Source: Sulfurimicrobium sp031426915 (GTDB taxonomy: Bacteria; Pseudomonadota; Gammaproteobacteria; Burkholderiales; Sulfuricellaceae). From it: a stretch of DNA of 64,000 nt. Every line of letters begins with the position of its first letter. Position 1 is the first letter of the stretch. This document shows positions 8,248 through 17,883 of the stretch, piece by piece. The translations under genes were made by a program, and so were the position numbers. A model generated the notes under the pieces. The model was given only the letters and a program-made list of their open reading frames with translations, ran no database searches and was not told where the DNA came from. The stretch lies in assembly GCA_031426915.1 (NCBI GenBank), contig JASJPB010000032.1, positions 1-64,000 on the forward strand. The letters run 5' to 3'.

Positions 8248-11200
8248 CTAGCCAGCGCTGCCTCCGCGCAATAGTCTCTGTATGGAGTGAATGGCGTCAT
8301 CGACGTAGGTAAATACCACTGGAATCACCAGCAGGCTAAGGAAGGTCGAAGTGATCAGTCCGCCTATAACGACGATGGCCATCGGAGCGCGGAAGCTCGG
8401 GTCGGTGCCGAGCCCGATGGCGATCGGCAACATGCCCACGCCCATGGCGACGGTGGTCATCACGATCGGTCGGGCGCGCTTGCGGCAGGCGTCGAGCAGC
8501 GCGTGCCAGCGATCGAGACCGGGGTTGCCGTCAACACCACGACGGGCGAGGATGACGTAGTCGATGAGCAGGATGGAGTTCTTGGTGGCGATGCCCATCA
8601 GCATGATCAGGCCAATCATCGACGGCATCGACAGCGCAGTTTGCGTAACGAACAAGGCCAGGAAGGCGCCAGGCACCGAGAGCACCAGCGCGGCGAGGAT
8701 GGTCACCGGCTGCACGAAATCCTTGAAAAGCAGCACCAGCACCACGTAGATGCAGAGTACGCCGGTCAGCATGGCAAGGCCGAAACTGGAAAACAATTCA
8801 CCCATCGCTTCCGCATCGCCAACAGTGGTTTGCAGGATGCCTGGCGGCAGGTTCTTCAGACTGGGCAGGGCGAGCGCCAGTTTTTCCACCTCGCCGAGTG
8901 GCTGCTGGTTCAGTTCGATTTCAAAATTGATATTGCGCAGGCGATCATAACGGTCGATTTCGGCCGGGCCGCTGGTAATTGAGAGCGTAGCCACATTGCC
9001 GATCATCACCGGCCCATTTTTGCCTGCTACGGTCAAGCGTTCCAGCAGGCTCAAATCCTGGCGTGCTTCGGGCGGCAGCTTGACGATAATGGGGATCTGC
9101 CGCTGGGCGAGGTTGAGCTTGGCGATGCTCTGATCATAATCGCCGGCGGTGGCGATGCGCAGCACATCGGCAATGGCGGCCGAGGTGACGCCGAGGTCGG
9201 CAGCGCGCGCAAAGTCAGGGCGAACCACCAGTTCCGGGCGCACCAGGCTGGCCGTTGAGGTGACGGCGCCGATACCGGGGATCGCGCGCAGTTCGCGCTC
9301 GACCGTGCGGCCATGCTCGGCGAGCAAGGAACCGTTCTCGCTGGCCAGGACTATGATGTATTTTTCACTGGAGCCACCGAAGCCGACCTTGACTTGAACA
9401 CCTGGCAAGACAGCCAGTGTCTCGCGCAGTTGGCGTTCGACGGTCTGCTTCTTGACGCCACCACGCTCGCTGCGCGGCGTCATGTTGATCGTCAGTGTGG
9501 CCTTGCGCACCTCGGCGGCGGCACGCGGGGCAAAGGGGTCGCTGCCCGCTGCCCCACCGCCGATGGCTGTATAGACCATGCGCACATTCGGGTTTTTTTC
9601 GACGATACGACGCGCTTCCTCGGCGGCGGCAAAGGTTTCCTTGAAGGTGCTGCCTGGTTGTAGCGAGAGATAAACCTGGGTTTGCGACAGGTCGTCAGGC
9701 GGAATGAAGCCGGTCGCCAGCAGCGGGATTAGCGCGAAGGAGCCGAAGAAGAAAACCAGGGCAGCAATCGTTGTCGCCAGTCGATGCTTCAGGCACCACG
9801 CAGCCCAGCCGATGTAGATCTCCATCCAGCGCGGTTCATGATAGGCCTTTGTCGGCGGGCGCAGGATGTAGGCAGCCATCATCGGCGTAAGCATGCGAGC
9901 GACGACCAATGAGAAAAAGACGGCAATTGCTGCGGTCCACCCGAACTGGACGAAAAATTTGCCCGGCACGCCGCTCATGAAGGCGGTAGGCAGAAAGACA
10001 GCGATCAGCGTGGCGGTGGTGGCGATCACGGCCAATCCAATCTCGTCGGCCGCTTCCATCGCCGCCTGATACGGCGTCTTGCCCATACGCAGGTGGCGCA
10101 TGATGTTTTCGATTTCGACGATGGCGTCATCGACCAGGATGCCGACGACCAGCGACATCGAGAGCAAGGTCACGACGTTGAGCGTGAAGTCCATGAAATA
10201 CATCACCGCAAAGGCGGGAATGATGGACAGCGGCAGGGCTGTGGCCGATACGATCGTGGCCCGCCAGTCACGCAGGAAGAGCCAGACCACGATGACGGCA
10301 AGAATGGCGCCTTCAATCAGCAAGGTCATCGAGCCATCAAAATTTTCGACCACCGGGTCGACGAAATTGAAGGCCTCAGTGACGGTGATGTCAGGGTGTG
10401 CAAGCTTCAGTTTTTTCAGCGCTGTGCGCACGCCGTGCGCCACCTCCACCTCGCTGGCACCACGGGCGCGCACGATCTCGAAGCCGACTACGGGCTTGCC
10501 GTTGAGCAGCGCGGCAGCGCGTTGTTCGGTTACCGTGTCTGTGACCGTGGCAAGTTCGTCGAGGCGAATGCGGCGTCCATCGGAAAGCGCGACTTCCATC
10601 GCGCCAAGTTCCTCGGCAGATTGCACGGTGGCGATGGTTCTTACGGATTGCTCCATCCCGCCGACATCGGCACGCCCTCCAGAAGCTTCCTGCTGTATCT
10701 GGCGGAGCTGGCGTGAAACATCGGAGGCCGTTGCGCGTAATGCGAGCAAACGTGTAGGGTCGAGTTCGATGCGTATCTCACGGGTGACGCCTCCGACGCG
10801 GGAGACGGCGCCAACACCACGGACGCCGAGGATGGCTTTGGTGACATCGTTGTCGACGAGCCATGAGAGCGCCTCGTCATCCATGCTGCTGGATGCCACG
10901 GTGTAAGTGAGGATCGGCGCGCCGGCGAGGTTGACCTTGGAAATCACAGGGTCTTTGAGATCGCCCGGCAGGTCGGCGCGGATGCGGGAAATGGCATCGC
11001 GCACATCATCGACCGCCTCCTGCGTCGGTTTCTCCAGGCGGAATTCGACGGTGACGATGGCCGTGCTGTCTTGCACCTTGGTGTAGATGTGTTTGATGCC
11101 TTGCAACGTGGCAACGGAGTTTTCGATTTTGCGTGCCACCTCGGTTTCCATCTGCGCCGGCGCAGCGCCGGGCAAGGTGGCGGTGACCGTAACCATCGGC

Positions 11201-11325
11201 AGGTCGATGTCCGGGAACTGCTGGATTTTCATGCCCTTGAAGGCCGCCACTCCGAGCAGGGTGAGCATCAGGAAGAGCAACACCGCCGGGGTCGGGTTGC
11301 GGATGGACCAGGTGGAAACGTTCAT
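8248..11325 (-). CDS. RND efflux transporter permease (AcrB/AcrD/AcrF family)
   Basis: A 1025-residue inner-membrane proton/drug antiporter. The N-terminus has the usual first helix (TPAVLLFLMLTLLGVAAF) followed by a large periplasmic loop with the QFPDIDLP motif. The two proton-relay aspartates of helix 4 are in VGILVDDAIVEIEN, and the repeat in the second half is MGIATKNSILLIDY. It overlaps the adaptor gene upstream by 4 bp (ATGA), so the two form one operon. Substrate cannot be deduced. No outer-membrane factor gene is adjacent. Confidence 0.93.
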   Translation of the reverse strand: MNVSTWSIRNPTPAVLLFLMLTLLGVAAFKGMKIQQFPDIDLPMVTVTATLPGAAPAQMETEVARKIENSVATLQGIKHIYTKVQDSTAIVTVEFRLEKPTQEAVDDVRDAISRIRADLPGDLKDPVISKVNLAGAPILTYTVASSSMDDEALSWLVDNDVTKAILGVRGVGAVSRVGGVTREIRIELDPTRLLALRATASDVSRQLRQIQQEASGGRADVGGMEQSVRTIATVQSAEELGAMEVALSDGRRIRLDELATVTDTVTEQRAAALLNGKPVVGFEIVRARGASEVEVAHGVRTALKKLKLAHPDITVTEAFNFVDPVVENFDGSMTLLIEGAILAVIVVWLFLRDWRATIVSATALPLSIIPAFAVMYFMDFTLNVVTLLSMSLVVGILVDDAIVEIENIMRHLRMGKTPYQAAMEAADEIGLAVIATTATLIAVFLPTAFMSGVPGKFFVQFGWTAAIAVFFSLVVARMLTPMMAAYILRPPTKAYHEPRWMEIYIGWAAWCLKHRLATTIAALVFFFGSFALIPLLATGFIPPDDLSQTQVYLSLQPGSTFKETFAAAEEARRIVEKNPNVRMVYTAIGGGAAGSDPFAPRAAAEVRKATLTINMTPRSERGGVKKQTVERQLRETLAVLPGVQVKVGFGGSSEKYIIVLASENGSLLAEHGRTVERELRAIPGIGAVTSTASLVRPELVVRPDFARAADLGVTSAAIADVLRIATAGDYDQSIAKLNLAQRQIPIIVKLPPEARQDLSLLERLTVAGKNGPVMIGNVATLSITSGPAEIDRYDRLRNINFEIELNQQPLGEVEKLALALPSLKNLPPGILQTTVGDAEAMGELFSSFGLAMLTGVLCIYVVLVLLFKDFVQPVTILAALVLSVPGAFLALFVTQTALSMPSMIGLIMLMGIATKNSILLIDYVILARRGVDGNPGLDRWHALLDACRKRARPIVMTTVAMGVGMLPIAIGLGTDPSFRAPMAIVVIGGLITSTFLSLLVIPVVFTYVDDAIHSIQRLLRGGSAG

Positions 11326-12446
11326 GGCTGCGGGCTAGTGGTGGCTTGGGCCGGAACGATGTGGACGGTATCGCCATCCGCCAGGAAACCGACACCGCTG
11401 GCGACGACCTGGGCCTGCGCATCGAGGCCGCTGATCTCGATACGTTCGCCATGGCGGCGCCCGATGCCGATCTTGGTCTGGGTCACCCTGGCACCGGTGA
11501 CCCGGAAAACATAGGCAAAACCCTCGCGCAGCAGCACGGCGGATTGCGGCAGGGTTTGAGCCGGACTCTGGCCGAGGCGGAATTCGCCGCGTGCAAACAT
11601 GCCGGCACTGATTACACGCGGCACATTCGCCGGCAGATCGACATAAACCAGCGCATTACGGGTTTGCAGGTCGACGGTCGGGGCCACGGCACGCACTACA
11701 CCCTCAACCACGTCGCCATTCGGGCTGCTCAAACTCGCCATCTGGCCAGGCTTGAGGCGGGAGAGTTCGGAGGCCGTGACTTCGGCACGCCATTCCAGTC
11801 GACCGCCGCGAATCAGGCGGAAGAGTTCCTGGCCCGGTTGTGTCAGGGTTCCGACCGTGGCGCTGCGTGCCGAGATGATGCCGTCGTCCGGCGCCAGCAC
11901 GGTGGCTTTGGAGTGTTTCAGTTGCGCTGTCTGCAGGCGTGCCTTGGCAGCGTTGAGACGGGCGAGCGCGGTGTCGGCGGCTGTTTGAGTTTGTGTGGAT
12001 TGCTGCGCGCTGAAAAAGCCTTTTTCCCGAAGTTGCTTCGCGCGCCCGTGATTTGCACGGGCTTCGGCGAGGGTTGCCTCGGCTTCAGCCACCGTGGCAA
12101 GGGCTTCGGACAGTTCGTTTTCGACTGTATCGGCCGCGATGCGCGCCAATATCTGGCCTTTCTTCACCACATCACCAACATTGGCGTGCACCTCGGTGAT
12201 CCGGTAATTGCTGAGTTCCGGGCCAATTACTGCCTCCTGCCAGGCAGCAATGTTACCGTTGGCCTTGAGCGTTAGCGGCCAGTCGAGCACTTGCGGTGCG
12301 GTCGTGGTGACGGTCAGTGCCGCCTTGCCGGTCTTTAACTGAGAGTTGGCATCCTTGGGGGCTTCGCCGCAAGAGGTGAGCAGTGCTGCCAGTAGTACAT
12401 GGACGAGCAATCGGCTGACGATTTTCACTGGGTTGCTTGTCTTCAT
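11322..12446 (-). CDS. RND efflux periplasmic adaptor lipoprotein
   Basis: A 374-residue membrane fusion protein counted from the ATG at 12446; the frame is open upstream but only this start gives a normal signal peptide ending in a lipobox (LLAALLTSCGE). The lipoyl half-motif is ITEVHANVGDVVKKGQ, followed by an alpha hairpin (about 100-175) and the second lipoyl half ATVLAPDDGIISARSATVG. It would bridge the RND permease and a TolC-like channel. No strong ribosome binding site is seen at this ATG, so the start is less certain than the family. Confidence 0.88.
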   Translation of the reverse strand: MKTSNPVKIVSRLLVHVLLAALLTSCGEAPKDANSQLKTGKAALTVTTTAPQVLDWPLTLKANGNIAAWQEAVIGPELSNYRITEVHANVGDVVKKGQILARIAADTVENELSEALATVAEAEATLAEARANHGRAKQLREKGFFSAQQSTQTQTAADTALARLNAAKARLQTAQLKHSKATVLAPDDGIISARSATVGTLTQPGQELFRLIRGGRLEWRAEVTASELSRLKPGQMASLSSPNGDVVEGVVRAVAPTVDLQTRNALVYVDLPANVPRVISAGMFARGEFRLGQSPAQTLPQSAVLLREGFAYVFRVTGARVTQTKIGIGRRHGERIEISGLDAQAQVVASGVGFLADGDTVHIVPAQATTSPQP

Positions 12447-12603
12447 GATCGGAGATTGGTTTTTCTGGGGTTGATTTATTGGCATAGCGACCGGTTTGCA
12501 AGTGAAAGCGCTCAGCGCGCGCCGCATTACACCAATTTTCTGATTCAACCCGGAAGCCGCTGATTCCAGTTCCAGGATGAATGTTGGTCACTTGCTCGCG
12601 CGA

Positions 12604-13296
12604 TCAGGTCGAGCTGGGCACGGACTCCGAACTGATAACCGGCGCGGCGCGTTTTTTCTCCTTGCGCATGTCGAGCCAGTTCTTGCCGGCGATCAACAGC
12701 CCGAGCCCGATGAATGCGCCGGGAGGCAAAATGGCCAGCAGAAATCCGTGGTAATCGGGGATGACGGTGATGACCCATGCCTTGGCCGATTCGCCCAAGG
12801 CCAGATCGATTCCTGACAGCAGCGTTCCTTTGCCGAGAATCTCGCGCATCCCGCCCAGCACGGCCAGGGTCAGCGTCAGGCCGGCGCCGACCATGAAGCC
12901 GTCCACCATGGAAGGGAACACGGGATTCTTGGAGGCGAAGGCTTCGGCGCGGCCGAGCACGTTGCAGTTCACCACGATGAGCGGCACGAAAATGCCCAGC
13001 ACCAGGTACAGCGCTTGCACGTAGGCATTCATACTGAGGTCGATGATGGTCACCAGCACGGCGATGATGAGGATGTAGACCGGGATGCGGATTTCGCCCG
13101 GCACCCAGTGGCGCACCATGGAGATGGAGGCGTTGCTGAACAGCATCACCAGCGAGGTGGCGATGCCGAGTCCGAGACCGTTGACCAGGGTTGTGCTGAC
13201 CGCGAGCAGGGGGCACAGCCCGAGCAGTGTGACGATGCCGGCGTTGTTTTTCCACAGGCCGTTCCAGATGATTTCCTTGTAGTTCACGCCGCTCAT
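12604..13296 (-). CDS. rnfE: Rnf electron transport complex subunit E
   Basis: A 230-residue integral membrane subunit with about six helices, including NGLWKNNAGIVTLLGLCPLL and VPLIVVNCNVLGRAEAF. It is homologous to RnfA and belongs to the NqrD/NqrE-like core that passes electrons across the membrane in the ferredoxin:NAD oxidoreductase (or SoxR-reducing) complex. Its start overlaps the rnfG stop (ATGA). It is the last rnf gene. Confidence 0.95.
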   Translation of the reverse strand: MSGVNYKEIIWNGLWKNNAGIVTLLGLCPLLAVSTTLVNGLGLGIATSLVMLFSNASISMVRHWVPGEIRIPVYILIIAVLVTIIDLSMNAYVQALYLVLGIFVPLIVVNCNVLGRAEAFASKNPVFPSMVDGFMVGAGLTLTLAVLGGMREILGKGTLLSGIDLALGESAKAWVITVIPDYHGFLLAILPPGAFIGLGLLIAGKNWLDMRKEKKRAAPVISSESVPSST

Positions 13297-13937
13297 TTTG
13301 CTTGCTCCTGTGGCGGCAGCGAGAAAATCTTCTCGCGGTTGCCGCTGAAGTACTGCAATGCCTTGTGCACCGCCTTGACCACCGCCCGTGGCGTGATGGT
13401 TGCCCCGGCCATGTAGTCGAACTGGCCGCCGTCCTTTTTTACCTTCCAGTCGCGGGCCGGGTTTTTTTCCAGCGAAGTGCCGTCAAAACCCTTGATCCAG
13501 TTGTCCTTGGCGATTTCGATGTAATCGCCGAGGCCGGGAGTTTCCTTGTGGACCACGACGCGCACGCCGGACACTTCCCCGCTGGCCTTGATGGCGATGA
13601 GGAGCTTGATCTTGCCCGCGTAGCCGTCGGGGGCGATGGCTTCCAGCACCGCGGCGGCGGGCTTGCCATCCTTAAGTGCGCGGTAGACCACGGTGGCTTC
13701 CGCCGTGCCGAGTTCCTTCTCCGGCGCCAGTTGGGCGGCATCCTTGATGATGTCGTTGTCGAACAGCGCGGGCGGCAGGATCTGGGCAATCAGCGCCAGT
13801 TTGGCCTTTTTCTCGTTTTCAGCGATCAGGTCCTTGGTGGCGTTGTTGGTCAGCGCCAGCAGCGAGGTGCCGACCAGCGCGAAAGCGGAGAGCACCAGGG
13901 CCAGCTTGCCGGAATGGCGAAAGTAATCCGCGCTCAT
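13293..13937 (-). CDS. rnfG: Rnf electron transport complex subunit G
   Basis: A 214-residue flavoprotein with an N-terminal membrane anchor (about 10-30) and a periplasmic FMN-binding domain. The covalent FMN site is the Thr of the AGAT motif at about residue 180 (DYMAGATITPRAV). The start is the ATG that overlaps the rnfD stop as ATGA; the same frame is open further upstream only as an out-of-frame reading of rnfD. Electrons pass between RnfD/RnfG flavins and the membrane subunits A and E. Confidence 0.94.
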   Translation of the reverse strand: MSADYFRHSGKLALVLSAFALVGTSLLALTNNATKDLIAENEKKAKLALIAQILPPALFDNDIIKDAAQLAPEKELGTAEATVVYRALKDGKPAAAVLEAIAPDGYAGKIKLLIAIKASGEVSGVRVVVHKETPGLGDYIEIAKDNWIKGFDGTSLEKNPARDWKVKKDGGQFDYMAGATITPRAVVKAVHKALQYFSGNREKIFSLPPQEQAK

Positions 13938-14989
13938 TTCTGGTCCTTGTCGCGCTTGAAGAATTTTGCCGCATGGCCGAACACCCTGGGTTGGGTGTAG
14001 GCGTCGATCAGCGGTACCGCCGAGTTGAGAAACAGCACGGCGAAGGCCACGCCGTCCGGATAGCCCCCCAGCACGCGAATGACGTAGGTGCAACTGCCGA
14101 TGCCCGCGCCGTAGACCAGCTTGCCCAGCGGCGTGGTGGGGCTGGTGACGTAGTCGGTGGCGATGAAGAACGCGCCCAGCATGGTGCCGCCGGCGAAGAG
14201 GTGGAACAGCGGCGAGGCATAGAGGCTGGAGTCGAAGAGGTAAAACAGGCCCGCCGTGCCGAACATGGCGGCGATGAAGGACAGCGGGATGTGCCAGCTG
14301 ATGATGCGCTGCTGCCACAGGAACAGGCCGCCCAGCAGGTACAACAGCGCGATGATCTCGCTGCCCTTGCCGCTCAGGGTGCTGAAAATGGGTGCGGATT
14401 TGATCTCGTCCACGGTGTGGTCGAGGTGGAGCTGGGTTTTCAGGGTGTCGAGCGGGGTCGCCATGGTCACCGCATCCAGCTTCTCCCCTGCCGGCAGCGC
14501 GCCGCCGAACATGAAATCCATCTGCTGGGAAACGCTCCAGTGGGTTTGCGCCAGCGCGTCCGGTGCCGGCCAGTGGGTCATGTGCGAGGGAAAGGAAATC
14601 ATCAGTACCGCGAATCCCACCATGGCAGGGTTGAACAGGTTGTTGCCCAGTCCGCCGTAGAGATGCTTGGCTACCAGGATGCCGAACACGGTTCCCACCA
14701 CCACCAGCCACCACGGCGCCAGCGGCGGGATGGATAGCGCCAGCAGCCAGGCGGTGACCAGGGCGCTGCCATCGGTGAGATAGACCCGCAGCGGGTGGCT
14801 GCGCAGGTGCAACACCCAGGCTTCGACGACAAGCGCCGCCACGCTGGCAAGCAGGATGCTGACCAGGATGGCCGGGCCGAAAAAATACACGTAGGCGGCG
14901 ATGGCGGGCAGCAGCGCGCCCAGCACCCTGAGCATGATGCTGCTGACGCCGGATTTTTCCGCAACCAGGGGCGAATTCAAATTATTCAC
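13934..14989 (-). CDS. rnfD: Rnf electron transport complex subunit D
   Basis: A 351-residue membrane subunit of the NqrB/RnfD family with about ten helices. The flavinylation site fits the Thr in DAVTMATPLDTLK, the position where RnfD carries covalent FMN. The motif VAKHLYGGLGNNLFNPAMVG is typical of this subunit. It overlaps rnfC by 4 bp and rnfG by 4 bp. Confidence 0.95.
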   Translation of the reverse strand: MNNLNSPLVAEKSGVSSIMLRVLGALLPAIAAYVYFFGPAILVSILLASVAALVVEAWVLHLRSHPLRVYLTDGSALVTAWLLALSIPPLAPWWLVVVGTVFGILVAKHLYGGLGNNLFNPAMVGFAVLMISFPSHMTHWPAPDALAQTHWSVSQQMDFMFGGALPAGEKLDAVTMATPLDTLKTQLHLDHTVDEIKSAPIFSTLSGKGSEIIALLYLLGGLFLWQQRIISWHIPLSFIAAMFGTAGLFYLFDSSLYASPLFHLFAGGTMLGAFFIATDYVTSPTTPLGKLVYGAGIGSCTYVIRVLGGYPDGVAFAVLFLNSAVPLIDAYTQPRVFGHAAKFFKRDKDQK

Positions 14990-16668
14990 TGTGTGTTCTG
15001 TCCTTCACCGGATTTCTGCGCCTCAAGATTGTGTTCCGCGGTTGTCTTCGCCTGGGCCCGCAGCTCGTCGATGGCATCAATTTTCGCTTGTGCTTCCGGT
15101 GTCAGGTCGTCCACATTCTTGGGAACGGCGGCCGCTTTTTTAGCCTTGGCGCGCTCGACTGCGGCCTGAATCGCGGCCTTCTTGGCTGCCGCTGCGGCAT
15201 CGCCCTCTTCGCTCACAGCGGTCGCGGTATCGGAACTGGCTCCGGCTTTGGCGGCGGCTTCCGCCGCCTTGGCGGCATGTTTGGCGGCTTTTTCCTGCTT
15301 TTCCCGCTCCTGGCGGTACTCCCTGAATTCGTGGCGCTCGCGGGCCTGATCGGCGGCTTTCTTTTCCTTTTCCCGTTCCCAGATTTCGCTCTTGGCGAAA
15401 CGGTAGAACTGCACCAGCGGGATGTGGCTGGGGCACACGTAGCTGCAGCAACCGCACTCGATGCAGTCGAACAGCTTGTAATCCTGCGCCTTGCCGAAGT
15501 TCATCGATTTGGCGAACCAGTACAGCTCCTGGGGCTGGAGATCGGCGGGGCAGGCCTGGGCGCAGCGGGTGCAGCGGATGCACGGCATGGGCAGGGGTTT
15601 GGGCGGGAACAGGGCCGGCGAGGTGGCGATGATGCAGTTGCTCGCCTTGACCACCGGCACGTTCAGATCGGGCAGCGGCAGCCCCATCATCGGCCCGCCC
15701 ATGATGTAGCCGCTGGTGCCGGGGCCGGGTTGCGCCAGCGCGGTCAGTTCGCTCACCGGGGTGCCGATCAGCACCTCGTAGTTGCGCGGCTCGCTTACGT
15801 TGCCGGTCAGCGTGACGAGGCGGGAAATCACCGGTTCGCCGTGATTGATGCAGCGGTGCATGGTGTAAACGGTGGCCACGTTGAAGCACTGCACGCCGAT
15901 TTTGGTCGGCAGGCCCCCGCTCTCCACTTCCTTGCCGGTGAGGAGCTTGATCAATTGCTTGGCGCTGCCGCTGGGGTATAGCGTCGGCACCGTCACCACT
16001 TCGAAACCGGTGCCCTGGCAGGCGGCCTGCATGGCTTGTATGGCTTGCGGCTTGTTGTCCTCGATGCCGATCAGCACTTCCTTCGCGCCCAGCGCGTACT
16101 GGGCGATCGCGATGCCCTGCACCACTTCTGCCGCCCGCTCGCGCATCAGCATGTCGTCGCAGGTGATGTAGGGCTCGCATTCCGCAGCATTGATCACCAG
16201 GGTTTCAAGCCCGCCGGTGTTGAGCTTGACGTGGCTGGGGAAGACCGCGCCGCCCAGGCCCACCACGCCCGCGTCACGTAGCCTGTTGCGCAACTCGGCG
16301 GGCTCGATGCTGCGGTAATCCACGGGCTGGCGTTCGACCCAGCGCTCTTCACCGTCCGTTTCCAGCACCACGCACAAATCCGGCAGGCCGGAGGGATGGG
16401 CCACCGGCATCATTTCGATGGCGGCTACCCGGCCCGAACTTGGGGCATGCACGGCCGCCGAAATGAAGCCGTCGGCCCGGCCTATCATCTGGCCCTTCAG
16501 AACCTGGTCTCCGACTGCCACCACCGGCTTGGCGGGGTTGCCGTTGTGCTGGCGCAGCGGGACGATCAGGCGCGCGGGCAGGGGGGCAAGGGCAATTCCC
16601 TGTCGGGTCGATTCGCTCTTGTGCTCGGCCGGGTGAATTCCGCCGTTGAAGGGATGCAAGGTTCTCAT
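14986..16668 (-). CDS. rnfC: Rnf electron transport complex subunit C
   Basis: A 560-residue peripheral subunit that binds NADH and FMN and contains two [4Fe-4S] clusters: CIRCTRCAQACP and CIECGCCSYVCP. The N-terminus (GGIHPAEHKSES) and the flavin region with GLGGAVFPSHVKL match the family. After about residue 440 it has a Lys/Ala/Glu-rich tail of about 120 residues, as in many proteobacterial RnfC proteins, probably a coiled coil or disordered. It overlaps rnfB by 4 bp. Confidence 0.95.
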   Translation of the reverse strand: MRTLHPFNGGIHPAEHKSESTRQGIALAPLPARLIVPLRQHNGNPAKPVVAVGDQVLKGQMIGRADGFISAAVHAPSSGRVAAIEMMPVAHPSGLPDLCVVLETDGEERWVERQPVDYRSIEPAELRNRLRDAGVVGLGGAVFPSHVKLNTGGLETLVINAAECEPYITCDDMLMRERAAEVVQGIAIAQYALGAKEVLIGIEDNKPQAIQAMQAACQGTGFEVVTVPTLYPSGSAKQLIKLLTGKEVESGGLPTKIGVQCFNVATVYTMHRCINHGEPVISRLVTLTGNVSEPRNYEVLIGTPVSELTALAQPGPGTSGYIMGGPMMGLPLPDLNVPVVKASNCIIATSPALFPPKPLPMPCIRCTRCAQACPADLQPQELYWFAKSMNFGKAQDYKLFDCIECGCCSYVCPSHIPLVQFYRFAKSEIWEREKEKKAADQARERHEFREYRQEREKQEKAAKHAAKAAEAAAKAGASSDTATAVSEEGDAAAAAKKAAIQAAVERAKAKKAAAVPKNVDDLTPEAQAKIDAIDELRAQAKTTAEHNLEAQKSGEGQNTQ

Positions 16669-17225
16669 GCGGCACGCCTTGAATCAGTGTGTATGGGATA
16701 GACCGGGTATTGCCATTTCCAGGCGCCAATCCCTACCGCAGCCGGCACCATGGTGATGCAGTCCACCGGGCAGGGCGGGAGGCACAGTTCGCAGCCGGTG
16801 CATTCCGCGGCGACGATGGTATGCATCTGCTTGGCGGCGCCCACGATGGCGTCCACCGGACAGGCCTGGAAGCACAGGGTACAGCCGATGCAGGTTTGTT
16901 CGTCGATAAACGCAACCTGCTTGGGCTTGAGTTCGGCGCTTGCCGCATCTAGCGGCTGCGGCTCGATTCCCAGCAAGTCGGCCAGGCGCAGCATCCCGGC
17001 TTCACCGCCGGGCGGGCACAGATTGATCGGTGTGTCGCCGGCGGCGATGGCCTCGGCATAGGGTTTGCAGCCGGGATAGCCGCATTGGCCGCACTGCATT
17101 TGCGGCAGAATGGCATCGATTTTTTCCACCAGCGGATTGCCTTCCACCTTGAACTTGATGGAAGCGAAACCCAGCACGATGCCGAGCACCACGGCCAGGC
17201 CAATCATCACCAGTAAGGCACTCAT
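16665..17225 (-). CDS. rnfB: Rnf electron transport complex subunit B
   Basis: A 186-residue iron-sulfur subunit that accepts electrons from ferredoxin. An N-terminal membrane helix (about 3-22) is followed by a four-Cys cluster domain (C45, C48, C53, C70 in QCGQCGYPGC and INLCPPGG) and a 2[4Fe-4S] ferredoxin domain (CIGCTLCFQACP and CTGCELCLPPCP). The start ATG overlaps the rnfA stop by one base (TAATG); the open frame upstream of it is antisense to nothing useful and overlaps rnfA. Confidence 0.95.
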   Translation of the reverse strand: MSALLVMIGLAVVLGIVLGFASIKFKVEGNPLVEKIDAILPQMQCGQCGYPGCKPYAEAIAAGDTPINLCPPGGEAGMLRLADLLGIEPQPLDAASAELKPKQVAFIDEQTCIGCTLCFQACPVDAIVGAAKQMHTIVAAECTGCELCLPPCPVDCITMVPAAVGIGAWKWQYPVYPIHTDSRRAA

Positions 17226-17809
17226 TACTTCACCAAACCCGAAAAGCCCATCGAGGCGACACTCATCAAGCCTGCCGTGACCATGGCAATGGCCGATCCC
17301 CTGAATGCCGCGGGTACATCCGCCCCTTCCAGTCGTTCGCGCATGGCGGCAAACGTGGCCAGCACCAGGGCGAAACCGATGGCGCCGCCCAGCCCGAAAA
17401 ACAGCGATTCCATAAAATTGTGATTTTCCTGCACATTGAGCAGCGGGATGCCCAGCACCGCGCAATTGGTGGTGATGAGCGGCAAATAAATACCCAGCAC
17501 CTGGTATAGCACCGGGCTGGTTTTACGAATGAACATTTCCGTGAACTGCACGATGCTGGCGATCACGACAATGAAGGACAGGGTGCGCAGGTAGGCGAGG
17601 TCCGGGCCGAGCAGATACTGATTGACGAGATAACTGAGGCCGGATGCCAGCGTGAGCACGAAGGCGGTGGCCATTCCCATGCCCGTCGCGGCTTCCAGTT
17701 TCTTGGAAACCCCCATGAAGGGGCACAGGCCAAGGACTTTGGCGAGCACGATGTTGTTGACGAACACCGTGCCGATGAGGATCAAGAAATAGTTTTCCAC
17801 AGCGCTCAC
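17225..17809 (-). CDS. rnfA: Rnf electron transport complex subunit A
   Basis: A 194-residue six-helix membrane subunit, first gene of rnfABCDGE. Typical motifs are GTVFVNNIVLAKVLGLCPFM and LPLITTNCAVLGIPLL. The paired Cys residues in helices 1 and 4 are those proposed to hold an iron-sulfur centre together with RnfE. The operon promoter should lie between 17810 and the repeat element at 17884. Confidence 0.96.
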   Translation of the reverse strand: MSAVENYFLILIGTVFVNNIVLAKVLGLCPFMGVSKKLEAATGMGMATAFVLTLASGLSYLVNQYLLGPDLAYLRTLSFIVVIASIVQFTEMFIRKTSPVLYQVLGIYLPLITTNCAVLGIPLLNVQENHNFMESLFFGLGGAIGFALVLATFAAMRERLEGADVPAAFRGSAIAMVTAGLMSVASMGFSGLVK

Positions 17810-17883
17810 TGGCTATCTATCGGGTTGGTGGTGATTATCTTCTTCGGGGTGTTTGCTTGCAACCACTTTGCCGAGAGTGATTA

